The notes beneath the pieces were generated by a model. The model had not been told where the DNA came from. It searched no databases and saw nothing but the letters and a program-made list of their open reading frames with translations. Shown here one piece after another: positions 28,109 through 36,322 of a DNA stretch of 64,000 nt. A program made the translations under genes and the position numbers. The stretch is from Gemmiger sp. An120 (GTDB taxonomy: Bacteria; Bacillota; Clostridia; Oscillospirales; Ruminococcaceae). Location: the NCBI RefSeq assembly GCF_002160955.1, contig NZ_NFLN01000003.1:234357-298356 (forward strand). Reading direction: 5' to 3'. The first letter of the stretch is position 1. The number at the start of each line of letters is the position of its first letter.

Positions 28109-29155
28109 ATGGAAAAAACCATACGTCATGGCATTATCGGTCTGGGCAAAACGGTTGGCATTGCCGCCTCACACATCGAAGGTCTTCGCCGGAATGATTC
28201 TCTGGTCCTGACCGCTGTTTATGATATTCTGCCCCAGAATGCCCGGGACATGCTGGACCGGATGGGGGTATCCGGTGTTACCGTATGCCAGTCTGCCGAA
28301 GAATTGTTCAGCATGGTTGATTCCGTCAGCATCTGTGTGCCAAACGATCAGCATACAGCACTTGCTGTGGAAGCTTTGCGGCACGGATTGCACGTTCTGG
28401 TAGAAAAGCCGCTTGCGGATTCGGCCGATGCCGCACTGGCTCTGGAACAGGAAGCCGCTGCCCGTCCGGATCAGGTATGCATGGTGTGCTTTAACTACCG
28501 GGAATATTCTGTGTACCGTTTTCTGCATGACTATCTCTGCAGCGGTGCTCTGGGACGGATATACTTCTATCGCCAGCAGCTTGGTGGAAACCGGATTGCG
28601 CAATTCTCGGTAAAGAGGGAGTGGCGAATGGATAAGACCCAGTCGGGTCCTGGAGCACTGGCAGACTTCGGCTGCCATATGCTGGATCTGGCCGGCTGGC
28701 TGACCGGAGAGCTCTGCGGAGAGGTGCATCCCCTGGCTGCCGCCTGCAACACCGTAATTCCGGAACGGCAGTCCCTTAGCGGAGACGGTCTGCAGCCGGT
28801 AACCAATGATGACTGCGCCGTATTCATGGCACGCAGCGACAGCGGTACCCTTTACACCTTTACCGCCAGCCGGGTAGGGATCTGGGATCATTCCATCGAG
28901 ATTGTGGGCGAAAAAGGCATGCTGCGGGCAGATCTGAGCGCTGGCAACGGAGTTCAGGTCTGGCTGAGGGAAGCAGGAGGCGCCTATCTGCCGGAAAACC
29001 GCAAGGTATTGGATATTTCCAATGAGCAGGGCCATACTGGTATTTTGAACACCTTTGCCGCCTGCATCCGCGGCGAATGCACCGATCCCCGCACGGTGGC
29101 CTATGGCCGCCGCATGCAGGCAACCCTGGACTGGCTGGATCAGAACGCCCTGTAA
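28109..29155 (+). CDS. Gfo/Idh/MocA-family oxidoreductase (second of two)
   Basis: The 348-residue protein has GIIGLGKTVG near residue 8, VEKPLADS near 98 and ADFGCHMLDLAGWLTG near 190, the standard Rossmann, EKP and DxxxH signatures. It is the last gene of the sugar operon. Two different dehydrogenases plus one isomerase in one cluster fit an oxidise, rearrange, reduce scheme. AAAGGAG precedes the ATG. Confidence 0.93.
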   Translation: MEKTIRHGIIGLGKTVGIAASHIEGLRRNDSLVLTAVYDILPQNARDMLDRMGVSGVTVCQSAEELFSMVDSVSICVPNDQHTALAVEALRHGLHVLVEKPLADSADAALALEQEAAARPDQVCMVCFNYREYSVYRFLHDYLCSGALGRIYFYRQQLGGNRIAQFSVKREWRMDKTQSGPGALADFGCHMLDLAGWLTGELCGEVHPLAAACNTVIPERQSLSGDGLQPVTNDDCAVFMARSDSGTLYTFTASRVGIWDHSIEIVGEKGMLRADLSAGNGVQVWLREAGGAYLPENRKVLDISNEQGHTGILNTFAACIRGECTDPRTVAYGRRMQATLDWLDQNAL

Positions 29156-29220
29156 ACAACAAATTCTGCATTTCTGCCTGAACATACTCTTTGCCCCCTC
29201 CCTACTTTTCTGCACAAAAA

Positions 29221-29248
29221 GCTCCGGTTGTAACAGCCGGGGCTTTTT
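29221..29248 (+). terminator. terminator of the sugar operon
   Basis: GCTCCGGTTG and CAGCCGGGGC pair, including two G-T pairs, followed by five T. AAAAA on the left allows some reverse activity. It lies 65 bases after the last stop codon. Confidence 0.85.
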
Positions 29249-29307
29249 GTAATGTGAAACAATCCTGAAAAGGCAGAATTCCCCCTTTAATGCGCCGCAG
29301 ACTTTTA

Positions 29308-29336
29308 TTGACTGATGCAGACGTTTCCTTTATAAT
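29308..29336 (+). promoter_or_regulatory. promoter of the sensory hydrogenase operon
   Basis: TTGACT (29308-29313) and TATAAT (29331-29336) are spaced by 17 bases, 65 bases before the first gene. Confidence 0.75.
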
Positions 29337-29400
29337 AAGATTAGTGTGTGATTTTTTTCACCCAGTAAGGTGTAAGAGTAAACAGGAGGATTGAAAGGTT

Positions 29401-29652
29401 ATGACTATCGCGATCTGTGTGGGCAGTTCCTGCCATCTGAAAGGTTCCTACGATGTAATTGCCAAGATGAAGGCTGCTCTGGCGGAGAACAAGCTGGAGG
29501 ACAAGGTGGATCTGTGCGCGGCGTTCTGCCTGGGCAAGTGCTCCACCACCGGCGTGAGCATCCGGGTGGATGACAAGATCGTTTCCGGCGTGAACACCGA
29601 CAACTTTGACGACATCTTCAAGGAGTATGTGCTGGGAGGCCTGGGCGTATGA
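29401..29652 (+). CDS. thioredoxin-like [2Fe-2S] ferredoxin (NuoE-like)
   Basis: The 83-residue protein has cysteines 6 and 11 (CVGSSC) and 43 and 47 (CLGKC), the C-x4-C and C-x3-C ligand set of NuoE/HydC-type ferredoxins; Cys39 is extra. It is the C-terminal ferredoxin fold alone, without the helical NuoE N-terminus. The stop overlaps the next gene by four bases (ATGA), so it probably passes electrons to or from the hydrogenase-like protein. Confidence 0.9.
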   Translation: MTIAICVGSSCHLKGSYDVIAKMKAALAENKLEDKVDLCAAFCLGKCSTTGVSIRVDDKIVSGVNTDNFDDIFKEYVLGGLGV

Positions 29653-31322
29653 ACCGTGTTCTTTCGCTGAAGAAGTCCAACTGCAAAAACTGCTATAAAT
29701 GTATCCGCAACTGCCCGGTCAAGAGCATCAAGTTCGAGGACGGGCAGGCGCATATCCTGCCGGACGAGTGCATTCTGTGCGGGCGCTGCTTTGTGGCCTG
29801 CCCCCAGGACGCCAAACAGCTGCGCAGCGATGTGGAACGGGTGCGCCAGGCAATTGCCGAGGGCCGCACCGTGATCGCCAGCGTGGCGCCTTCGTTCATT
29901 GCGGAGTTTCCGCTGTTTGATTTTGCGGCCATGCGGCGGGCACTGATGCAGCTGGGCTTTGCCGATGCGGAAGAAACGGCCATCGGGGCCACCATCGTCA
30001 AAAACGAATACCAGAAGCTGGTGGCGGCCGGCGAGATGGATGTGATCATCTCCACCTGCTGCCATACGGTGAACGCACTGATCCAGAAATATTACCCCGG
30101 CGCGCTGCATTGCCTGGCGCCGGTGCTTTCCCCCATGCAGGCCCACTGCAAGGCCATCAAGGAGGTTCATCCCGACGCGATGACCGTGTTCATCGGGCCC
30201 TGCATCTCCAAAAAAGAGGAATCCGACATCTACGGCATTACCGACGTGGCCCTGACCTTTGAAGAGGTGGAGGGCTGGATGGAAGAAGCCGGCGTATCCG
30301 CGGCCAGCGCGGAAAAGCCCCAGGACACCGGCAAACGCGGGCGGTTCTTCCCGGTGACCGGCGGCATCATCCGCAGCATGGACACCGAAAATACCGGCTA
30401 CACCTACATTGCGGTGGACGGTGTGGAAAACTGCGTGCATGCCATCAAGGAGATCGAGGCCGGCAACCTGCACAAGGTGTTTATCGAGATGAGCGCCTGC
30501 ACCGGCAGCTGTGTGAACGGCCCGGGCATCCGGCACCACCGCCAGCGGGGCATTCTGGCCGGCAACATGAAGGTGGACGCCTTTGCCGGTCCGGCGGATT
30601 TTGCCGTGCCGGAAAACGAGGATCTGCACAAGGATATGCCGTATCTGGGTGTACACAACGCCCGTCCCAGTGAGCATGTGATCCGGGAGATCCTGGCCAA
30701 GATGGGCAAGACCAGCCCGGAGCAGGAACTGAACTGCGGCAGCTGCGGCTACAGCACCTGCCGGGAAAAGGCCATCGCGGTCTATCAGGGCAAGGCCGAT
30801 CTGACCATGTGCATGCCGTATCTGAAAGAGAAGGCCGAGACCTTCTCGGGCTATGTGATCAACTCCAGCCCCAACGGCATCTTTGTGCTGGACGAGGATC
30901 TGTGCGTGCAGCAGATCAACCGGGCAGCCTGCGAGCTGTTCAACCTGCGCGGGCCGGAGGATATTGTTGGCAGCCCCATTGTGCGGATTCTGAACCCCTC
31001 CGATTACATCACCGCCATGAACAGTCCCTGCCCCATCAGCAAGGAAAAAAAGCACTATCTGGCGGAATACGATAAATATGTAGCCGAAAGCATTGTCTAC
31101 GACAAGGAGTATCACATCATCTTCAGTGTGATGCGGGATATCACCAAAGAAGAGCAGCGGGAGGCCAAGAAGGCCGAACTGCGCGCCCAGACGGTGGAGA
31201 TTACCGGCAAGGTGATTGAAAAGCAGATGCGGGTGGTTCAGGAGATCGCCAGCCTGCTGGGCGAAACCACCGCCGAGACCAAGATCGCCCTGACCCAGCT
31301 GAAAGACACGCTGCAGCAGTGA
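29649..31322 (+). CDS. PAS-containing sensory [FeFe]-hydrogenase-like protein (HydS type)
   Basis: This is a 557-residue protein. Residues 12-22 and 41-51 hold two 4Fe-4S motifs (CKNCYKCIRNC, CILCGRCFVAC). The H-cluster cysteines are all present, in STCCHTV (137-138), GPCISKKEE (185) and SACTGSCVNGPG (284, 288), but the usual TSCCP and MPC are altered. CGSCGYSTC (363-371) plus Cys388 makes a further Fe-S site, and residues about 395-500 form a PAS domain, ending in a helical tail. With the phosphatase gene next door this matches phosphatase-linked group C sensory hydrogenases. It likely senses H2 or redox state. Confidence 0.9.
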   Translation: MNRVLSLKKSNCKNCYKCIRNCPVKSIKFEDGQAHILPDECILCGRCFVACPQDAKQLRSDVERVRQAIAEGRTVIASVAPSFIAEFPLFDFAAMRRALMQLGFADAEETAIGATIVKNEYQKLVAAGEMDVIISTCCHTVNALIQKYYPGALHCLAPVLSPMQAHCKAIKEVHPDAMTVFIGPCISKKEESDIYGITDVALTFEEVEGWMEEAGVSAASAEKPQDTGKRGRFFPVTGGIIRSMDTENTGYTYIAVDGVENCVHAIKEIEAGNLHKVFIEMSACTGSCVNGPGIRHHRQRGILAGNMKVDAFAGPADFAVPENEDLHKDMPYLGVHNARPSEHVIREILAKMGKTSPEQELNCGSCGYSTCREKAIAVYQGKADLTMCMPYLKEKAETFSGYVINSSPNGIFVLDEDLCVQQINRAACELFNLRGPEDIVGSPIVRILNPSDYITAMNSPCPISKEKKHYLAEYDKYVAESIVYDKEYHIIFSVMRDITKEEQREAKKAELRAQTVEITGKVIEKQMRVVQEIASLLGETTAETKIALTQLKDTLQQ

Positions 31323-31335
31323 GCGAGGTGGCCAG

Positions 31336-32508
31336 ATGAACAGCTTATGGACCGACATCGGCTACATCAGCCTGAACAAGAAAAATGAAGAACTGTGCGG
31401 CGACCGGGTGGAGATAATCAAGACCGAGGAAGCCACCACCCTGGTGCTGGCGGACGGGCTGGGCAGCGGCGTGAAAGCCAACATTCTTTCCACTCTGACC
31501 AGCAAGATCCTCTGCACCATGATCGCCGCCAACCTGCCCATTGAGGAATGCGTGGACGCCATCGCCAAGACCCTGCCGGTGTGCAGCGTGCGCAAGGTGG
31601 CCTACTCCACCTTTACCATCATCCGGGTCTTTGCCGACAACACCGCCGAGATCATCCAGTTTGACAATCCCAAGGTGATCATGCTGCGGGAAGGCGTGGA
31701 ATACGACTATCCTTTTACCCGCCGCACCATCGCGGACAAGGAAATTCTGGAAAGCCGGATTCCTTTACAGGTAAACGACGTACTGATCGCCATGAGCGAC
31801 GGCGCCATCTACGCCGGCGTGGGCAAAACCATGAACTTCGGCTGGCAACGGGAAAACATCAAGGACTTTGCCGAAGCCTTTTATGACCCGAGCCTTTCGG
31901 CCAAACTGATTGCCACCTACATTGTGGATGAGTGCAACCGACTGTACGAGGGTGAACCCGGCGACGACACCACCGTGGCTGCGGTGCGGATCAAGCCGCG
32001 CTGCCCGGTGAACCTGATGATCGGCCCGCCTGCCGATCCCAAGGATGTAAACAAGATGATGGCGCTGTTCTTCAGCAAGGAGGGCAAGCGAATCGTCTGC
32101 GGCGGCACCACCAGCAAGCTGGCGGCGGACTATCTGGGCAAGCCGGTACGGGCCAGCCTGGATTACAATGCCGACCCGGAGATTCCACCCATCGCCTTTA
32201 TCGACGGCATCGACCTGGTGACCGAGGGCGTGATCACCCTGTCCCGGGTGGTGGAATACGCCCGGCAGTATGTGGGCGGCACCGATTTTTCCGCCGCCTG
32301 GGCCACCCGCAAGGACGGTGCGGCCATGATTGCCCGCATCCTGTTTGACGAGGCCACCGACGTGAACTTCTTTGCCGGGCGGGCCATCAACCCCGCCCAC
32401 CAGAACCCCAACCTTCCCATCAACTTCAGCATCAAGATCCAGTTGGTGGAGGAACTGGCCGCCTGCCTGCGCAAGATGGGCAAGGAGGTCAAACTCAGTT
32501 ACTTCTGA
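31336..32508 (+). CDS. SpoIIE-type PP2C serine phosphatase linked to the hydrogenase sensor
   Basis: The 390-residue protein has PP2C metal-binding aspartates in LVLADGLGSGVKA (about 40), IAMSDGAIYAG (about 153) and PGDDTTVAAVRI (about 209). About 170 further residues follow the catalytic domain, with no known motif. GAGGTGG precedes the ATG, 13 bases after the hydrogenase stop. The likely job is to dephosphorylate a protein target in response to the upstream sensor. No kinase or anti-sigma partner is encoded in the window. Confidence 0.9.
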   Translation: MNSLWTDIGYISLNKKNEELCGDRVEIIKTEEATTLVLADGLGSGVKANILSTLTSKILCTMIAANLPIEECVDAIAKTLPVCSVRKVAYSTFTIIRVFADNTAEIIQFDNPKVIMLREGVEYDYPFTRRTIADKEILESRIPLQVNDVLIAMSDGAIYAGVGKTMNFGWQRENIKDFAEAFYDPSLSAKLIATYIVDECNRLYEGEPGDDTTVAAVRIKPRCPVNLMIGPPADPKDVNKMMALFFSKEGKRIVCGGTTSKLAADYLGKPVRASLDYNADPEIPPIAFIDGIDLVTEGVITLSRVVEYARQYVGGTDFSAAWATRKDGAAMIARILFDEATDVNFFAGRAINPAHQNPNLPINFSIKIQLVEELAACLRKMGKEVKLSYF

Positions 32509-32513
32509 TTCAT

Positions 32514-32545
32514 AAACCGCCGTTCTTTCCGAACGGCGGTTTTTC
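32514..32545. terminator. terminator of the hydrogenase-sensor operon
   Basis: AAACCGCCGTTC and GAACGGCGGTTT pair perfectly over 12 bases and are followed by more T. It starts 5 bases after the phosphatase stop. Confidence 0.92.
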
Positions 32546-32590
32546 TGTATATTCCGGCGATGAATGGCAGCAACAAGCCGCATCCCCGCC

Positions 32591-32619
32591 TTGCATTTGC
32601 CCGGGCGGACGGGTATACT
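32591..32619 (+). promoter_or_regulatory. promoter of the ParB-like/BMP gene
   Basis: TTGCAT (32591-32596), 17 bases, TATACT (32614-32619). The leader to the ATG at 32719 is about 95 bases and holds no clear structure. Confidence 0.65.
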
Positions 32620-32718
32620 GTTTGTGTACGTATTTTGGGTACAATACTACTTATCAAAACGGGGCCCTGCGGCCCGGCGCGCCCTTGGACGGTGCGCACG
32701 GAGGGAGGAACCACGTCT

Positions 32719-34665
32719 ATGTCGATGGAAGAATATAAAAAAGCATTGAAAATGGGCCAGAAGAATTTCCGCGCCTGCGTATCCAAGGGGCAATACCCCT
32801 ATCTGCAGGTACTGGATGCGATTCTGGAGCACACGGAAGTGGGTTCCACCGTACCGCTGGGCCTGGTGGACATTCCCATGGATTTTATTGTGGGCACCAA
32901 GACCGCGGGCCGCACCTCGGCCTTTGCCAGCAATTTCATGCCGCTGCTGGGGGAGGACACCGAGTTTGCCCACAAGTGGGCCAACCTGTGCCAGGCCCAG
33001 ATGGACGAGGGCATCCGGGACCCGATCATCGCCTACGAATTCATGAACCGGTTCTATGTGGTAGAGGGCAACAAGCGGGTCAGCGTGCTGAAATACTTCG
33101 GCGCGGCCCGGGTGCCCGGCACTGTGACCCGGGTGATTCCCAAGCGCACCAACACCAAGGAAAACCGGATCTATTTTGAGTTCCTGGATTTCTACACTCT
33201 GACCCAGATCAACTACCTGTGGTTTACCGAAGAGGGCCGCTTTGCGGATTTTGTGGCCATTACCGGCAAGGCCCCCGGCGAGCGCTGGACCACCGAGGAC
33301 AAAAAGGCCCTGGCGTCGCTGTACTTCCGGTTCTGCGAAGCCTTCAACGCCCACGGCGGCGACCGGCTGCCCATCACCGCCGGCGACGCGCTTCTGGCTT
33401 TTCTGAAGGTATATCCCTACCGCAAGGCGCTGGACATGGGCACCGAGGAACTGCGCACCTCCCTGCACCGGGTATGGAACGAGATCACCGTGCTGACCCA
33501 GCCGGACGCGCTGGAACTGTCCATGGAGCCCGCTCCCTACCGGGAGGACGTGACCAGCCTGTCCAGCCTGGCAAAACGGTTCCTGGCAGGCGGCACGCCC
33601 CGTTTGAAGGTAGGTTTTGTCCACGAGAAGGACGCGGTGAGCTCCATGTGGACCTACGGCCACGAGTTTGGCCGGGGTGAACTGGAAAAGGCCCTGGGCG
33701 ACCGGGTGGAGACGGTCTGCTACGACAATGTGAACCCGGAAACCGACGGCGAAGCGGCCATCGAGCGGGCTGTTGCGGACGGCTGCGACGTGATTTTTAC
33801 CACCACGCCCAAGCTGATCGACCCGGCCCTCAAGGCGGCGGTGACCCATCCCAACGTGAAGATTCTGAACTGTTCGCTGCGGATGACCCATCCCAGCGTG
33901 CGCACCTACTACGGCCGCATCCATGAGGCCAAATATCTGATCGGTGCGATTGCGGGCGCTATGGCCGACGACAACAAGATCGGCTATGTGGCCACCTACC
34001 CCACCTACGGCATGACCGCCGCCATCAACGCCTTTGCGCTGGGCGCCAAGATGGTAAATCCCCGGGCCCAGATCTACCTGCAGTGGACCGCCGAAAAAGG
34101 CCTGGATGTGGAGCGCTACTTCCAGGAGAACGGCATCTCGGTGATCTCCAGCCACGATATCCGCGACCCCAAGGGCGCACCGGAGAAGTTCGGCCTGTAC
34201 CAGGTAATCAACGGGGAGATCCACAACTATGCCATGCCTTTCTGGAACTGGGGCGAATTCTATGTGCGGATCGTGCGTTCCATTCTGGACGGCACCTGGA
34301 AATACCACGACAATGCCCCCGGCACCAAAGCGCTGAACTACTGGTGGGGCATGTCCACCGGCGTGGTGGATGTGATCACCAGCCGTTCGCTGCCGCTGGG
34401 TACAATGCGGCTGGTGGATCTGCTGCGCAAGACCATTGTGCAGCGGGACTTTGATCCGTTCCATGGGGTGCTGTACGCCCAGGGCGGCGTATGCGTGCAG
34501 CCGGAGGAGCATGCAACCCTGCGTCCGGAGCAGATCATCACCATGGACTGGCTGGCGGACAACGTGATCGGCGAAATTCCCAGCTACGACTCGCTGATCG
34601 ACGCGGCCAAGCCGCTGGTCTCGCTGCAGGGGGTAGGCCCTGCGGAGAAACCGAAAAAACTGTAA
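32719..34665 (+). CDS. cytoplasmic fusion of a ParB-like domain and a BMP-type ligand-binding domain
   Basis: This is a 648-residue protein with no signal peptide or lipobox. The N-terminal third has VDIPMDFIVGTKTAGRTSAF (about 56) and VVEGNKRVSVLKYFG (about 114), the GNKR signature of ParB/sulfiredoxin-like folds. From about residue 295 (RLKVGFVHEKDA) it is a basic-membrane-protein (PnrA-like) nucleoside-binding fold with IGAIAGAMADDNKIGYVAT. BMP proteins are normally secreted lipoproteins for ABC import, so a cytoplasmic sensor or regulator of a purine nucleoside is plausible. GGGAGG precedes ATG 32719; ATG 32725 is an alternative. Confidence 0.8.
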   Translation: MSMEEYKKALKMGQKNFRACVSKGQYPYLQVLDAILEHTEVGSTVPLGLVDIPMDFIVGTKTAGRTSAFASNFMPLLGEDTEFAHKWANLCQAQMDEGIRDPIIAYEFMNRFYVVEGNKRVSVLKYFGAARVPGTVTRVIPKRTNTKENRIYFEFLDFYTLTQINYLWFTEEGRFADFVAITGKAPGERWTTEDKKALASLYFRFCEAFNAHGGDRLPITAGDALLAFLKVYPYRKALDMGTEELRTSLHRVWNEITVLTQPDALELSMEPAPYREDVTSLSSLAKRFLAGGTPRLKVGFVHEKDAVSSMWTYGHEFGRGELEKALGDRVETVCYDNVNPETDGEAAIERAVADGCDVIFTTTPKLIDPALKAAVTHPNVKILNCSLRMTHPSVRTYYGRIHEAKYLIGAIAGAMADDNKIGYVATYPTYGMTAAINAFALGAKMVNPRAQIYLQWTAEKGLDVERYFQENGISVISSHDIRDPKGAPEKFGLYQVINGEIHNYAMPFWNWGEFYVRIVRSILDGTWKYHDNAPGTKALNYWWGMSTGVVDVITSRSLPLGTMRLVDLLRKTIVQRDFDPFHGVLYAQGGVCVQPEEHATLRPEQIITMDWLADNVIGEIPSYDSLIDAAKPLVSLQGVGPAEKPKKL

Positions 34666-34683
34666 GACCGGGTGTGGTAAGAC

Positions 34684-35328
34684 GTGAAAATTCTGACTGT
34701 TTCGGATGTGGAATCCCGCTATCTGTGGGAGTACTATCAGCCCGGCAAATTGCAGGGCTATGATCTGGTGATCTCCTGCGGGGATCTGGATGCCCGATAC
34801 CTCTCTTTTCTGGCCACCTTTGCGGCGGTGCCGGTGCTGTACGTGCATGGCAACCACGATGCCAGTTATCAGTATATACCGCCGGAAGGCTGCGAGTGCA
34901 TTGAGGACACCGTGGTAAATATCAAGGGACTGCGCATTGCCGGACTGGGCGGCTCGGTGCGTTACAGGCCCGGCCCGCATCAGTATACGCAGAAGCAGAT
35001 GGAAAAGCGGGCCCGCCACCTGACCGGGCAGATTCGCCGTGCCGGCGGGGTGGACATTCTGGTGACCCATGCCCCGCCCCGTGGTCTGGGAGACACAGAA
35101 GATCTGCCTCACCAGGGCTTTGACGCCTTTCTCGGGCTGATGGATCAGTATGCGCCGCGCTATATGCTGCACGGCCATGTGCACCTGAACTACGGCGCCC
35201 AGATGGAACGGGTGCGGCACTATGGCAGCACCACCATCGTGAATGCGTTTGAGCGGCAGGTGGTAGAATTGGAGCCTGCCCCAGAGCCGGAGCGCCGCCG
35301 GTGGTTCTTCTTCCGCCGGGCTTATTAA
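34684..35328 (+). CDS. calcineurin-like metallophosphoesterase
   Basis: The 214-residue protein has most metallophosphoesterase motifs: SCGDLDARYL near 31, YVHGNHDAS near 56, VTHAPPRGLG near 122 and LHGHVHLNYG near 159. The first motif, usually DxH, reads SDVES, so one metal ligand may be replaced. Translation starts at GTG 34684, 18 bases after the ParB/BMP gene, so the pair is one operon. The substrate is unknown; nucleotides or cyclic nucleotides are possible given the partner. Confidence 0.88.
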   Translation: MKILTVSDVESRYLWEYYQPGKLQGYDLVISCGDLDARYLSFLATFAAVPVLYVHGNHDASYQYIPPEGCECIEDTVVNIKGLRIAGLGGSVRYRPGPHQYTQKQMEKRARHLTGQIRRAGGVDILVTHAPPRGLGDTEDLPHQGFDAFLGLMDQYAPRYMLHGHVHLNYGAQMERVRHYGSTTIVNAFERQVVELEPAPEPERRRWFFFRRAY

Positions 35329-35334
35329 ACGACA

Positions 35335-35381
35335 AAAACGGACGATATTTGATACATTTTGTATCAAATATCGTCCGTTTT
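35335..35381. terminator. perfect 21-bp bidirectional terminator
   Basis: AAAACGGACGATATTTGATA starts the left arm; 21 bases pair without mismatch around ATTTT. It separates the convergent metallophosphoesterase and SufB-like genes, with T runs in both directions. Confidence 0.9.
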
Positions 35382-35398
35382 ACTTTTCGTATATAGCG

Positions 35399-36319
35399 TT
35401 AGCCTTTCAGGAAGCCCTCAATGATCTTGGCTTCGGCCTCTTCTTCGGTCAGGCCCAGGGTGCGCAGCTTGATGATCTGCTCGCCGGCGATCTTGCCGAT
35501 GGCGGCTTCGTGGATCAGGGACGCGTCAATGTGACCGGCGTAGAGTTCCGGCGCAGCACTGACGGTGCCGTTGTCCACCAGGATGGCGTCACACTCGGAA
35601 TGGCCGGTGCAGCGGCAGTTGCCCCGGATGCAGGAATGGTAGCTCTGACGGCTCTCGCCCTTGGCCACCGAACGGGACACCAGATCCACCACGGAATCCT
35701 CCCCGTTCATGTCCACGCTGAACTCGGTGGTGGCGGTCTGGTCGGCCTCGGTGAGCAGGCTCTCATGGATAACCAGACGGGCCCCGGCGGCCAGGGTGGC
35801 GGTGGTCTTGCGGGTGGTGCGGTCCACGCCGCCCAGCTGCAGGGTATCCATCTCCAGGGTGGCCCCCTCCGCCAGCACCGCGTCGGTTACCGGGTCGATG
35901 CGGCGCAGGCCCTTGCCCTTGCCGCCGGCCAGATGCTTTTCCTTGTACAGCACATGGGCGCCCTTGCCCACAAAGAACCGGTGGATGCCGTTGTGACGGG
36001 CTTCCTCCTCCTCGTCATTGTGAACGCCGCAGCCGGCCACGATGGTAACGCTGGCGCCGTCGCCGATGTAGAAGTCGTTATACACCAGATCGTCCACGCC
36101 GCCATGGGTCACGCAGGCGGGAATGTAGACCGTCTCGTCCTGGGCCTGGGGGCTTACCCGCACCACAAGGCCCGGCGCGTCGGGCTTGTCCTCAATCTGA
36201 ATATGGGGGGTGGAGCGCCGGGCGGCGCAGCTGCCGTTCTCCCGGATGCTGAACGCCCCGGCATAGCCGCCGGTCCAGTCCGAGATCAGGCCCAGCAGTT
36301 TTTCGGTGGTGGATTCCAT
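35399..36319 (-). CDS. SufB/SufD-like Fe-S scaffold protein (minimal SUF system)
   Basis: The 306-residue protein is a right-handed beta-helix SufBD core: GDGASVTIVAGCGVH near 97, then the HESLLTEADQTATTEFSVDM stretch, and SYHSCIRGNCRCTGHSECDA near 235, a cysteine-rich turn. It is shorter than SufB (about 470 residues). With only SufC as partner it matches the compact two-gene SUF/SMS systems of anaerobes and archaea, which assemble iron-sulfur clusters. No SufS, SufU or SufD lies nearby. The gene starts 3 bases after the sufC stop. Confidence 0.88.
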   Translation of the reverse strand: MESTTEKLLGLISDWTGGYAGAFSIRENGSCAARRSTPHIQIEDKPDAPGLVVRVSPQAQDETVYIPACVTHGGVDDLVYNDFYIGDGASVTIVAGCGVHNDEEEEARHNGIHRFFVGKGAHVLYKEKHLAGGKGKGLRRIDPVTDAVLAEGATLEMDTLQLGGVDRTTRKTTATLAAGARLVIHESLLTEADQTATTEFSVDMNGEDSVVDLVSRSVAKGESRQSYHSCIRGNCRCTGHSECDAILVDNGTVSAAPELYAGHIDASLIHEAAIGKIAGEQIIKLRTLGLTEEEAEAKIIEGFLKG

Positions 36320-36322
36320 GGG

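Noticed and set aside
32647..35367. Very long open frame (906 codons) on the strand opposite the ParB/BMP and phosphoesterase genes
   Set aside because: It mirrors the codon bias of the real genes, has no domain pattern or ribosome binding site, and crosses two genes and their gap. The same applies to the long antisense frames over the V-ATPase genes (6748-8709, 9611-12040) and over the M23/C39 genes (56631-59918).
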